From Pohlia nutans (taxonomy: Eukaryota; Streptophyta; Bryopsida; Bryales; Mniaceae), in contig CM040103.1 of assembly GCA_022496805.1 (NCBI GenBank), forward strand, positions 7,520,001 to 7,584,000: a DNA stretch of 64,000 nt, written 5' to 3'. Every line of letters starts with the position of its first letter. Positions within the stretch are counted from its first letter, which is position 1. The position numbers were made by a program, and so were the translations under genes. The notes under the pieces are model-generated. The model searched no databases and was not told the origin of the DNA. It saw only the letters and a list, made by a program, of their open reading frames with translations. Below, piece after piece: positions 49,257 to 61,620 of this stretch.

Positions 49257-51850
49257 CCCCTAAACGTCAATGCAACCAAAATTTAGCAAATAGATGTATC
49301 CAAAACGAAGTATTATTTAGTAGATGAAGGAATTTTCATCCAATTATCTTTATGGAAGCTCTTTGTTGGTCATGTCACGTCTTGAAGTTAAATTGAGGTT
49401 ATTTAAGCTATTTTTGAATTTTACATGGAGTCCTAACTACATAGAGTCATAAAAACGATTCACCATGTAGGGTAGTTTGAATTTTTCTACATTTTCTTAC
49501 ATAAACTAAATTTAGGCCATGAAAGTGAATTCTATTGCATTTGAGCTTTACTACTAAAATGAAGTTTATCAAATCTAGTTTCTACTTCAGTTTGAATATT
49601 TGGAAGCTTTGAAAATTAAATATTTTATTGGAGTTACAAATTCAGTGGCTATCACAACGGTTTAGATACATGGATGACTTTCATTGTACTTTTTTCTATT
49701 GTAATTTTTACCTTCAGTAAAACAAATGGAATTCTTGAGTATATTTTGTAATTGATAAGATTTATCTTTACAATCACTTCAAAAATATTGTAGTAATTTC
49801 AAATTCTCACCAAAAGTTTAGTACACGCATTGCTTCATCTACTAAATATCTTAATTTGAATTCTCATCTTATTTATAGTGGCAAATTTGAGTATGACATG
49901 AAAAAATGATTTATGGTCATTGGCCCGACATTTAGAATTACGCATTCAAATAAGGTGGATGACCAAATATTCGATGTGTATAATTGTAAACCAACAATAT
50001 CTCTGATAGGTATTCATTGAAAGCTTCAGTTCTGTACTAATACTACATTTGCGTGGAAAAACTTAAAGCGTTGGTTTACAAGGCATCCATTGTAGTGAAT
50101 GTGTGTTGGGGTTTAACTTAGTTATAATCTTGAAGATGATTTTTCTTCCTATTACACCCAACTTGAAAAATGAGGTTTACCAAGTTTACTTTGCATTTCA
50201 CTTTTCAGATCTACTAAAGCATTGAGTGATTTACTTCTTTTGCAAGCTTTGTAGCTCAAAGTCGCAATTATACATCACGTGATGTTTACCTTTTAAATTT
50301 TAAAATGTAAAAAATTAAAAATAAGTTTTTTAGTAACAATATCATGTGATTTTCGACTATAACTTGCACATGTTCCAAAAATATATACCTTTTGAAGCAT
50401 TTTGTAATTAATATGAAAATTTGAAATGTTTGATCGAATTTTTTTGTAAAAAGTTCATTTGGCATTAAAAAAAAAAAAAACTTCAAGACTAATATGAAGT
50501 ATATAATTTCATACATGAAACGTACTATAAGGTATATTTTGATAAATGTTGAAGGCTCAATTGTGCATGAAAGTGTGGTTTGACTTTACTACGATTATTT
50601 ATTTGAAGTGTTAAACAAATGGACTCTTCATACACGCCATTCCCACAATGAATAAAAGCTCTTCTTCTTTACCCAAATTATACTATCTATATATTGATAA
50701 TTGGTACTATGACTGGCCCATTCTTTAATATGATCGTTACAAACATTCTTCATATAATCTTGAAGAATATTTGCAACGATCCCGTTTCCCAAACCATCTA
50801 TTTAAAAAATAAATAAAAGATCAGCACATGTGTAGATTTCGAGGTAGATTTTGTAGCTTGTAAATCTCATCCGTTGAATTAATTTTGTAGGCTTTAAATT
50901 AATATTATGTGGTTAAATTTAGAGCATCTCCACTCTGTTGTGTGAAAGAAGCCTTGCCAACTGTTCATCGAGGGATGCAAAAAACCAAAATGCTAGAGTA
51001 AAAAATGACACCCCCACACTGCCGCATGTGGAGGCCGTGCCATGCTAGAGCGTCTGTTGTGGTGGATCCAACTAGCTGAGACTAGGGAATGAATACAATA
51101 TGAGCAAATATCAATGTGGAGTCAAAAGGGAGGGCTTTATTTATCATCCTCAAGTTTATTAAAGAACAAGATAAAGTCTAAAGAGAGGGTTTGGAACTTT
51201 GGATTGTAACATGCCTTAAATAGCTTGTGATAGAGGTGTTTCAAGATAATTTGTCTCCCTCGACGATATTGAGCCCGTAGCAATAATTTACGAGGCTTTA
51301 AAGTCATGCGCACTTATCAAGGCCATGCCATATCATTTTGAGGCCGCTTTTGGCACAATAGGATGGAGATGGCGAGGGAGATGGTCTAAGAATGTTTTTT
51401 GCATTTTATTTTTTCCAACATGTTCATTGCTTCATTTGCTTGCAAGTTTGAAATGGTGCTAAGTATTCTTTCTTCAAAATCTCCAATTTCAAAAATCTTG
51501 GCAAAAATCAATAGTTATATGAAATTTCATTTATCACAATATTCTTGAATTTTCCATTCATTAATGCACAAACTTTTACAAAACTTTGATTTTGAATCAT
51601 GACAAATGTAATTGTAACAAACAAACTAAATTACGAGCACAAACATTGAAATTTGATAACTGTGATTTTTTGAAATATGAATGGTTGATTATTTAAAAAT
51701 TATTGAGAAAACTTGGGGTCCAAATTTGCAAAGTTTTATCTAGTAAAACATAAATCGTGTATTTTTCTGTAAATGATATATCCAATCATTGCTCTCCCAT
51801 TGCTTAGCTATTTATCCTTGTCTCTTTATATGTCCTTTCACCATACTATT
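49257..51850. other. AT-rich repeat-derived sequence
   Basis: It begins with a TTAA-CCCC left end at 49253-49260 whose partner was not found. It shares segments with 1.7-3.0 kb. No gene is seen. Confidence 0.5.
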
Positions 51851-52529
51851 AACACACAATTCGCTATTTACGCACTTGGCTATATAATCATGCACTTCGT
51901 CCCCAAGCGCATGATTTTATTTGTCTAACTTTTATTTTTTAAAAACCAACGATTATTGTCTTTCTTCAATCCCTTACATTGTAAACAAATAATTATTTTA
52001 ATAAATTTTTATTCTCATCTTTATCTTTTCTTTTATCTTTTCTTTTTTATCTTGATTTCTTTCTCGTCTTCTTTCTTGTCTTCGTTCTTGTCTTCTTTTT
52101 GTCTTTCTTCTTGTCTTCTTTTTTGTCTTTGTTGTCTTTTTTTTCTTCTACTTTTTCTTCAGTTGTGGCTGCTGAACCCTAAACAATGGGAGCAAACCAA
52201 AAAAAAAAAAAAGTTTAACTTTTTCTAAAAATTATTATTTTTGGTCGCTGGGGTGCGCGGCCGCGTACCCAAAGACTCTTCTTCCTCTTCTTCTCCTTCC
52301 CCTCTCCTCATATATATATAGGGGAGAGGTGAGGGGAGGGAGAAGGAGTTGAAGAATGAATGAGAGAGACCCTCTCCTCTCCCCTATATATATGAGGAGA
52401 GGGGAGGGATGGAGAGGGAGGGATGGAGAGGGAGGGATGGAGAGAAGAGGAAAAGGGAGTGAGTGAGGGATAAAAGAGGCTTAGGGTGCGCGGCCGCGCA
52501 CCCTCAGCCGTCAGTAGTCTCAAAATAGA

Positions 52530-52604
<75 letters not shown>

Positions 52605-53160
52605 GCCGTTTAGGGTTCATGAGCCCTAAACAAGAAAGAAGACGAAAACCAAAAGGGGAAAAAAAAAAAAAATTTTTTTTTTTTTTTTTTGGTTTTTTTT
52701 CCTCCACCGCCGTTTAGGTTCAGTCGCCGCTGGCTGAACCCTAATTTTTAAATTTTTTAAATTTCTATTTTTAGGGTTCATGAGCCCTAAGCAAAAAAGA
52801 AGACGAAAAATAAAAATAAAAAATTGGTTTTTTTTCCTCAGTGCAGGTGTAGGGTTTGCGGCTGCCACAAGAGGTATGAAGAAAAAAATAGAGAAGAAGA
52901 CAAGAAGGAAGACAAGAAAGAAAAGAAAAAGAAGACAAGAAAGAAGACAAGATAAAAGAAACAAGATAAAGAAAAGATAAAAGAAAAGATAAAGATAAGA
53001 ATAAAAAATAAATAAAAGAATTGTTTGTTTACAATGTAAGTGATTTGTAGAAAGACAAAATCGCTGTTTTTTAGAGAGCTTTTTACACAAATTTTTTAAG
53101 CACGATTTGCTCATGAAATGAACGCACTTGGCCAAGTGCATAAATAGCGAATTGCGTGTT
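51851..53160. mobile_element. Foldback element of 1.3 kb with nested palindromes
   Basis: The 30-bp ends at 51851-51880 and 53131-53160 are inverted copies with about two mismatches (core AATTCGCTATTTA). TATT stands on both outer sides (51847-51850, 53161-53164) as a possible target duplication. The inner arms are pyrimidine-rich TCTTTTC tracts on the left and their complement on the right. The centre holds another inverted pair with GGTGCGCGGCCGCG and CTCATATATATATAGGGGAG, and a T run of 70 nt at 52534-52603. No coding content. Confidence 0.75.
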
Positions 53161-53164
53161 TATT

Positions 53165-55796
53165 CCCCGGGGAGGTCACTTTCAAAATTTTATTAAACCA
53201 AGTGAGAAAAAATATTGGGTACATGTAATTCATTGGAGCAAGAATTTATACAAATTTTAGAAATACCATAGCCTAAATGAAATGGCTATACGGTATTACA
53301 TCTAAAGTAGGGTAGGTGAAAAGCATAGGTAGTATTCTATTTTTATTAATAAAGTAGAGTCTCAAATATTTAGAGGAACGAAGAATTTATGTGAGTTCTA
53401 ATAAAAATCCTTGGATTGAATGAGAATTGCCTCAGCTTGACTAAATTTTGTCGAAGTTAGCCAATGGTTAGGAATGAACCACAAATTAAGGTTGAATTAT
53501 TTGGCTTCATGGAAAAGTCTCCTCATGATAAATTTTAGCATTAGGTGACCAATAAGATTCACGAGGCTAGGGCGGGGTGGTAGTACCACATGCTTCCTCT
53601 CACAACATGCATTTCTCACTTAAACATACCTTCAAACATTTTAGGCACTAAGCACATTCGTTATTCTTTGAAAGTTACGTTCATGTATTGTTGTTGTTTG
53701 TTAGGTCCGATTAAGTTCAATTTATGCTGAAATTCCAGGATTTTGACAAATGGTCCAGTTTATAAATAAAATAGGGTTTATAAAATAACTTAATAGTGGA
53801 AATTATATTTACCTATAGGGTCTTGAAAAATACCTCAAAGTGTCATTTTATCTACTAACAGGGTGCAAATTATTTAAGAAATTTAGATAAATAGCCCACC
53901 TATAATTGACCCCCGACCGCACGTGGTTTACAAAAGTATGTAGTATGTAACCTCCCCGTGTACTATTCTCAACATCACCAACCTCGAGTCCTTGCTAGTA
54001 ATGCATTGGTTTTTTTTTTTTTTAGTAAAATAGAAACATTGTAAGTATTTCATAACTCATGGTATGCTTTTTTATTAAACCCAACTTTGCATGCACCTAA
54101 TGGAGTTGATGTCATTGTTCAAGTGTTTGTCTTTGAACAAAATGCATTCAATGAAAAATAACTAGCACGGTAATAGTTTTTGGAATGATATTATAAGGAC
54201 GATAGTACAAAAACAATATTTCCTGAACATTTCAACATATTTATACAACGATAAAAAGTTGGTCCAACGTGTTGCAAGGACATGATCAGGGTGACATTCT
54301 AATGTCTTTTTAAATGCCATTCTAACTTGCCCTACATATTTGTCTATGAGTCACACACATTCTAGCAAATATTGAGTTGTAAAAAAACAAATTTAGCTCT
54401 TGTTTGGCATAGGAGTTGTAAGAATAAGACCAAAGTAAGAGAAAATTCAAGTTAATTTAGATAAATTTGTAAAGTTGTGAAATCTTTGGCTTCCCGTACT
54501 CTGTCAGTCAAGATTTTGGCTCACATGACAAGAAATGTAGGAGTGTCCGATTCCAAAAATAAAAACTGATTAAGTTTTATTCCAAACCCATAATATAAAT
54601 TTAGATGACTAGGTTTGGTCTTGTGCCAAGGTGCGCCACCGGTGAAGGTGCCGGAGCCTGTCTAAAAATAAACCACATGAGCGGAAGATAACCACCACGA
54701 AGTTTTGATTCTTGGACCTTGTAGTCCCAAGAGCCTAATGAGTTTCTAATCCTAGCCCAACACACCTTTTGAGCTAAAAATCCCGCTTTGGGTTAAAAAG
54801 AAACAAGAGTACAACGTAGGGACAAGACCCATCGCAGTCCAAAGGGATAGGGAAACAAAGCATAGCAGGCCCGGTGAAAGAAGGATACCATGATCCATCC
54901 TAACGCCTTAAAAGGAAGATGCCAGCGTCAATAAATCAAAACTCACACAGAGGGGGTGAAACCTAAGAATAGCCTAGGTCAAACTGGAGAATTAGAAAAG
55001 ATTCAACATCAACGAACTACGTATCTAAAAAGTGGATGAAAAAACATCATCTAGTTAGGATTTACTATAAACCCTATCTAAGGCGATGTCTTAGGTTTTA
55101 GACCCTGTGAGGTTTTGCAGCCAAAAGCGAGTGAGCTCTTCCAAACCCTTCAAAGAGTGAAGGTCCTCTAGCAGGTTGCTAGTGTCTTCCTCCTCGTGTT
55201 GTTGAAGAATGTGAGTTGAGGAGCGCTTGGAGTGGGAGTTTTCCCTTCCAAATCTTGTTCAATCTTGTTGCGGAGATCAACAATAATTTGCTACATAAGT
55301 TCATCGCCAATCACCTATGCTCTCAAAGCTGCAACTCTTTCTTGTAAAGATAACGCTAGTGAGGACGAGTGTGAGATGGAAGCGTCATCTCTGTTAGTGG
55401 AAGGATCTGAACATCTAGACAAGGTATTTGCTATCTCCCTAGAAAGGAAAGTCGTAGATCGCCGTCTTTCGTGTAAAATATGTCGATGTGAGTCCATACT
55501 TTAGTGAAAGTGGAAATTATAGCCATTGCTTTTCCAGAGAAAGGTTGCTTCATATGACTGATCATGTCTTTATAAACACCTATTCTAGCTTGCACAATTA
55601 ACTACCATACACAAAAGAGCGCTACTCCCGAATGAAATTCTTGATCTTTAAGGTCGTATGCACATTTTGAGCACCAAAGGCTCCAAATAATTGAAACTGG
55701 TAAAATATCCCATGGCTTCTCAATCGTCATTTTGATGTCATTCTTTTCATCCGGTATAGTATTAGTTGTAACACTAACATTGCTATTTGGAGGTTT
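53165..55796. other. Intergenic, nothing firmly recognised
   Basis: AT-rich. The stretch about 54600-55500 is somewhat richer in GC and may be the 3' part of the adjacent LINE remnant, but no conserved motif could be read. Confidence 0.4.
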
Positions 55797-57650
55797 TTAA
55801 ATTGTTAAAATTTCTTGCCAAGAGTCATATGTTGATGTAAAACATGCAAATTGTCTAAAGCTTTGGAATTGAGTCCATGCTTGCTTGTTGTGTTGCACTC
55901 CAGGACATAAAAGCATGTTCAAGAGTCTCTTGTTGACTTGAATCACACAAGTTGTAGAGTCCATCACATAGCATCCCAATAGATTTCTTCCAACCTGCTA
56001 AGAGTAGCCCTTCATTACAACTAAGCCCAATCATCGTTGTTATTTTCCGAGGGACCCATTCATGCCACAATTCTTGATAAAATTGTTTTCTTTGTATACC
56101 CATATAGCCAAGGTTGCAAAGATGTTTGTCAAATTTGAGCTGCGTGGCATGTTTGTCTGTAATTATATGGTACCTACGTGTAGTTTTATAGTGAAAGAAA
56201 CCTTCTTCATGGAGGTTCCCTTTTTTTTTTTCCAAACCCATTCTTTGGAATCTAGGTTTAGTTGTTTGACAATGCCATCTCTGAAAATCTATGGGTAAAG
56301 GCTATCATTTGGTGGCACCTTAGGATTAAATGAATCCACCTTCCCTTTGATGTTCCAGTATATAACTCGTGCAGTAGTAGTTTCCAACCTCAAGATGAAA
56401 GCTTTGTCGTCTGTGGTTGCCTCCAACTTGTTGATAAATTGGAAGCCAAAGTCTAGAACTTTGTGCACCCAATAAAACTCATAATTTTTAGTGAGGTCTG
56501 GATCTGGATCTGTAGTTGCTAACCAGTCTTCTGGTTGTATTGGCACATCCTTCCAAGGGATATTGTCGAGTAATTTTGCACAAATGGAAGTCAATGCCGA
56601 TCTCTCGTAAGGACCGGTAAGTATTCGATCCTCATTCTAAAGGTCATATACTCTTGTAAGTCCCAGATTGAACCACTTACTGAATAGATTTGGTGTTCCA
56701 CCCACATTTTACCATCCACACTTCAAATATGTTCATTAAAAAAAAGAGGCTGACGAAGGGTTTTGTCCTTGTTCATCGGAGGGAGTTTCTTCACGCCTCT
56801 CCTAACAACTACCTATGCTATCCAAATTCCTTGCCATAGAAGAGAGCCTTGAGTAGTAATTGATGTAGCTGTACGTGAACCAGTTTTCATCTTTCATCCA
56901 TCTTCCACTTGAATTGTTTTGAAGAGATTTCATCCTATGTTGAAGTAATGACTTTCATGGTTCATTCCCTGGAGCTAGTCCCATGATTACCATTTTTGCC
57001 AATAAGACTTTAGCTTGTGCTTCCGGATCAAATATTTTTATACCTCTATGCCCAACCGGTAGAATTGCAGAGTTCCATGATGCTCTAGCTCTACATCTTT
57101 GGTCATGATTATAACACCAAATAAAATTCCTTACTAGAGTTTAAACAGTTTTTAAAACACCTTGTGATATATTAGCACAAAATGCTAAATACCAAATAGA
57201 AGCTAATATCACCTGATTCGACACGAGAATTCTTGCAGCCATCGAAATGGGTTTCAGTGTCCATAGAACTAGCTTGCTTCTAATGTGTTCACGAATGTGT
57301 TGTAAAAAAATTTCGTCCTTGTCTGTTTGGGGTATGTTCCATCCTATTGGGAAACCTAGATGCCGAGTAGATGCTCCCGGATTCATCCATTGCAGCCCTT
57401 ACTGTGAACCCCAATCAAAATCTTTAACTCCATTGGAAGCCCAAATCGCTTTACTTTTAGTCGAGTTGATTCTGGCTCCATAGCCTTCACAATACAAGTT
57501 TAGGGTTTGTAAAACTTTGTCTAAGTTTACTTGGGTCCCTCTAATGAAGATTGACGTATCATTTGTAAAGAGTAATTCCTTGAGAACTGTCTCATTTGGT
57601 AGTAAAAGGCCTTCAATGCCATGTCTTGACACACCTTTTGAGCTTGTGAC
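55797..57650 (-). pseudogene. LINE-type reverse transcriptase remnants
   Basis: In minus-strand order: about 57650-57399 codes HGIEGLLLPNETVLKELLF followed by TNDTSIFIRGT, where plant LINEs read FADDTSIF; 57386-57141 codes RHLGFPIGW and ILVSNQVILASIWYLA, the usual C-terminal RT and thumb phrases; 56594-56289 is linker; 56241-55855 codes FYQELWHEWVPRKITTMI and ending motifs like the zinc-binding domain after plant LINE RTs. The pieces are out of frame with each other and the catalytic ADD reads TND, so the element is dead. No clear poly(A) end was fixed. Confidence 0.75.
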
Positions 57651-58366
57651 AATGATTTTGCGGATATCTACAAAATAGAGGATGGGGGGACGGGGGGTGC
57701 ATTTATGGATGGGTGATTTAGAGACTTTGCGAATTCCTCCAATGTTAATATATTACATGCAATTATGAATTCATATAATTCCAAAAATGTACACATTTGA
57801 AAAAATATTATATTGCAACAATTCTAAAAAAATTGTATGTGTTTTAAGTAGATCAAAAAAAGTTTAGTTCTAAGTCAAAAAACATTGTGCCTTTTAAAAT
57901 ATGCAATCATTGTCAATTTTCTAAATTTTTAACCTTAAGTTTTAGTTGTACAAATATTCCCTAAATTACTACTATACATTAAAATATATGCTATTGTATT
58001 ACCGAGATATAAGACACCTTTAAATATGATATATGCAAGTTACATATAATGCTAATAGAAGAGTATACTTGCTTAGAACATTCACTACATTATATATTGT
58101 TGATTATGTATTGCTTATGTATTGCAATTTTACATGGACCAAGTAATAGTTCCACACCGAGCATCTACACAACTGAGCAGAAGACACAGATTTTAGCAGA
58201 GAGTTCATCTACTTAAAAGTGAGCTAGAGATTAGGTGTATCTGATAGGAGACACAACTTATCCTAGTAGAATTTAGTGAATGAACGAGAATGCAACGAGA
58301 ATGTACTGAATATAATATCCTAGGAGAATATCATAATGAACGAGAATGTATTGACTCGTCATCCAA

Positions 58367-58878
58367 AACATTCCTGCGTTCTTACTTTATGTTTAGCTTG
58401 GTAGTCTCAACACAACATGAAAGGTTCGTGGCTCCTCCGTTCATACTTTAGGTTGCGTTTGACAATCTCGATACAACATTAAAGGTCTGTGGCTCACAAG
58501 TTCAAACTTTAGGTTTAGCTAGGTAGTCTCGACACAACATTTAGGGTTTGTGGCTCCTGCATTTGTTCTTTAAGTTCAGCTTGGAGTCTCGACTCTCGAC
58601 ATAACATTTAGGGTTCGTGGCTCCCGCGTTCGTACTTTAGGTTTCGCTTGGTAGTCTCCAAAAAACATTTAGGGTTTGTGGCTCCTGCGTTCGTACTTTA
58701 GGTTTCTCTTCGCAATCTCCACACAACATTTAGGATCGTGGCTCTTGCGTTCGTACTTTCGGTTTCGCTTCAGAGTCTCCATACAACATTTAGGGTTCAT
58801 GGCTCCCGCGTTCGTTCTTTAAGTTCAACTTGAGAGTCTCAACACGACATTTAGGGTTCATGGCTCCCGTGTTGTTGG
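58367..58878. repeat. Minisatellite of about 61 bp with telomere-like ATTTAGGGTTCGTGG
   Basis: About eight diverged copies of a unit reading GTGGCTCCYGCGTTCGTACT, then TTAGGTTTCGCTTGGTAGTC, then TCCACACAACATTTAGGGTT. Copy length varies slightly around 61 bp. No gene is seen. Confidence 0.9.
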
Positions 58879-60380
58879 TGGAGCCGTTGCTCCTACTGCT
58901 ATTGCAAAGGGTTTGTTGTTTTGTGTTTGCAAAAGTATGATGAACGGTTTGCAAGATAGCAAATTGCATTTGGAGGTTCACTTGGGACAACGGTTGGAGT
59001 TTTGCGGGTCGCTCTTCGCATTGGAGAAATCGTTCTTCAAGAGTGGTGAGCTTTTATGGCTTTATGCTCAACTAGTTCTTGTTCGAGTTGCGGGTATTTT
59101 CATTGCATTATTTACTTAAGTCTCCTCAACAATTACTTGCTACATTGCTATGACATACTTGTGGCAGTTAGAAAATACCATTTCCATATGGGTTTTGTTT
59201 TGTTTATTGAGAGATTTTTGCAACCTTGCATGATAGTTAGTCACGGATGTGGACGCAGTGAAGCGGTTGTCCTTGGGTTGTTTAGCATTAAGTGGGACTT
59301 GAGAGAACCCCATTCTTATAAATGATGTTGACATTGAAGAGGCATGTTTGAATGTTAATACAATAGGTTTCAAAACAAGGGACTGCACGTACGTCATCTC
59401 CACTAACTCTTCGTATCGTGAAATGTTTTATTCTAATAATTCAATGTTTGAATGTGACAAGATGGAACTCTCATTATTTAGAATGTTTACTAAGTATGTT
59501 GTCGGGGACACAGTGATTTACTATAACCACAACATCACTGCTATAGTGGCAAGAGTCTTGTGGAGGGCTTGCATGTGTCCATTCACCACCTTGCATCATA
59601 TTATAGATAGTAGTTCGTTCATACCATAAACACTCAACAATGAGTAAAATTGTGTTACATGTAAATGAAGTTGGATTCTGGATGCATAAAATGTAGAAGA
59701 CATATTTCTTACATTTTGACACATCTGAGATTACTAGCTCAATTAACCTCAGTGCTTTTTATTAGATCGATGAATGCTAGATGACCGATTGTTGAGCTCT
59801 ATTATTATCACTTTTGAATGCTAGTATTATCATTATAGAGTTTTGCTCGACATTCTAGGGTTGGTTCCTAAAAGGATCAACATTTTTGAATGCCGCACAT
59901 ATATATAAGCCCTCATGTATTGAAAGTTTTATGGAAGTTGAATGAATTGAATGTGCCCTGAAGTAGTGACTTAATCTTCTTTGTTGAGCTCAAGGCAATA
60001 GAGAAGATTGTGAGACCGCCGGTGAAGCTGGGGATCAATTGAAGGAGTTATAAAAATATAGAGAAACAACTGTTAAAGTTTCAAGTGAAGAGATCAAGGG
60101 CATTGTTAGAGGGGCGATAATTTATGTCAACAAAGTAAATAGACTTTTCAAAGTTCAAGCAAAATAACACATTCAAGGTATGTAAACCAAGGGATTAGTC
60201 CATAGAAGCATTTACATGTACATATGAAAAACAAACTAAAAGGTCAAAGCCTAAACGCTTAGCAGTGTATGTCATTCTTGTGTTGGTTTGAGGGAGATTT
60301 GCTAATATTGTTTAGTTCCTTAGAAACCGTCAGTTATTCCTAACGTAACAAGAAATACTCAACGAGATCTTGTGCAATTG
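58879..60380. other. Intergenic with an unrecognised short open frame
   Basis: 58913-59119 is open (MLFCVCKSMMNGLQDSKLHL) and could be an exon of an unknown gene; I found no family pattern. The rest is AT-rich without signals. Confidence 0.35.
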
Positions 60381-61620
60381 ATGGAGAAGAAGGCTTCCAG
60401 GAGGGTTGAGTCCTTGAGGGCCGCGCACGAAATTGAGCGTTTGTTGAGTTCAAGCATGGATCCAAAGCTGTGGGACAATCTGCCGTATGAAGTCCTTGTG
60501 AGGATCTACCAAGTGCTGCCGATTCAAGATTTCTACAAGCTTCGTGTGGTGTGCAAAGAGTGGAACAATGTGGTGTGTGAACGGCGGTGCTTCAATGATC
60601 TTGTCCCTTCACCCTACTTTATGTTGTTTTCATCATTCAAGAATGAGTGCTCTCCCACAGGAACATTAGCATACAATGTTTCATCTGGTAAATGGATTTA
60701 GAGGCGTCACGATGGAGGATTTGGCAAAGTCGGAGATCTTGACGAGCAATTCGCTGTTGATTTTAGGGGATTTTCTTTGAGGCCACGGCTGGATGCTGGT
60801 TTAAGTTCATATGGAACCCTCCGGAAGAATTTGACTTTTATGTGGGAGTGCCCCAAAATTTGTTCTTCGATGTACAAACAGACAAGAGTTGGCAGGTTTT
60901 TAAAGATGCTATAAAGGGTAGGAGAATACTGGAAGTGCCACGACTTGAAGACGGTATCCTTGGCATGATGGTAGAGACATCAAGGAGGCCTCACACTTAT
61001 AAACACATTATGGGGAACAACAATGCGGACACCCAAATCCTAGACTGACGAACAAACACATAGCAATATATCCAAACCTTCTCGCATGGTCTGTTGTAAA
61101 GCACCTTCGAGGAGCTCCATCTCAAAGAGCTGCTTGCAATGCGATGGACACATGTACGTTTGGTCAGACTCGGATGAGATACATATATACTCCTTGGTGG
61201 ACGACAAATGGAGCCCTCTGAACGCACCGCCGCATCATTCTTCGGACGAGGAATTTTGTGGTCTCGGGCATTGCCAGAGCGAGCTGTATGTTGTGACCAA
61301 GAATGAGCACGACACGTTGTCAGTGTGAAGCTCAGTGACTGAGACATGCAAAAATGGAGCCAGTTCGAGCGCATTCCATCTAGCTTGTTATCATATCTCC
61401 TCAAGTCTGGGGGCGATGCTACTCAGAGGCGGTGCTACCCATTGTTACAACCCATTGTAAGGAGTATCTTCTGATGCACGTTCGTACAGATTGTAATGGT
61501 GCAAAAGGGACAAGTGGCAGAAGCTTGGATTTAGGGTTGTTCTCTTCAATGTATCAAACAAGAGGTGGGAGGTTGTGGCTTTGCCGGCCAATGCGCAGTT
61601 GTGGGGGAAGTTAAAATGAT
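60381..61620 (+). pseudogene. F-box / kelch-like protein pseudogene
   Basis: Starting at ATG 60381, the frame codes an F-box: LWDNLPYEVLVRIYQVLP, then FYKLRVVCKEWNNVV. A TAG interrupts after SSGKWI near 60699, and the frame shifts near 60775, after which EEFDFYVGVPQNLFFDVQ and KGRRILEVPRLEDGILGM continue. Further on, CDGHMYVWSDSDEIHIYSL and GHCQSELYVVTKNEHD look like kelch-type propeller blades. At least three lesions break it. Intact relatives would bind SKP1 through the F-box and recruit substrates through the propeller. Confidence 0.75.

Noticed and set aside
50921..51391. Second Harbinger-like element (GAGCATCTCCAC at the left)
   Set aside because: The possible right end GGAGATGGTC is followed by TAA, not by a matching TTA, and the inner ends match poorly.
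52504..53141. Lysine- and phenylalanine-rich open frames
   Set aside because: They are translations of T/A runs and pyrimidine tracts in the foldback element.
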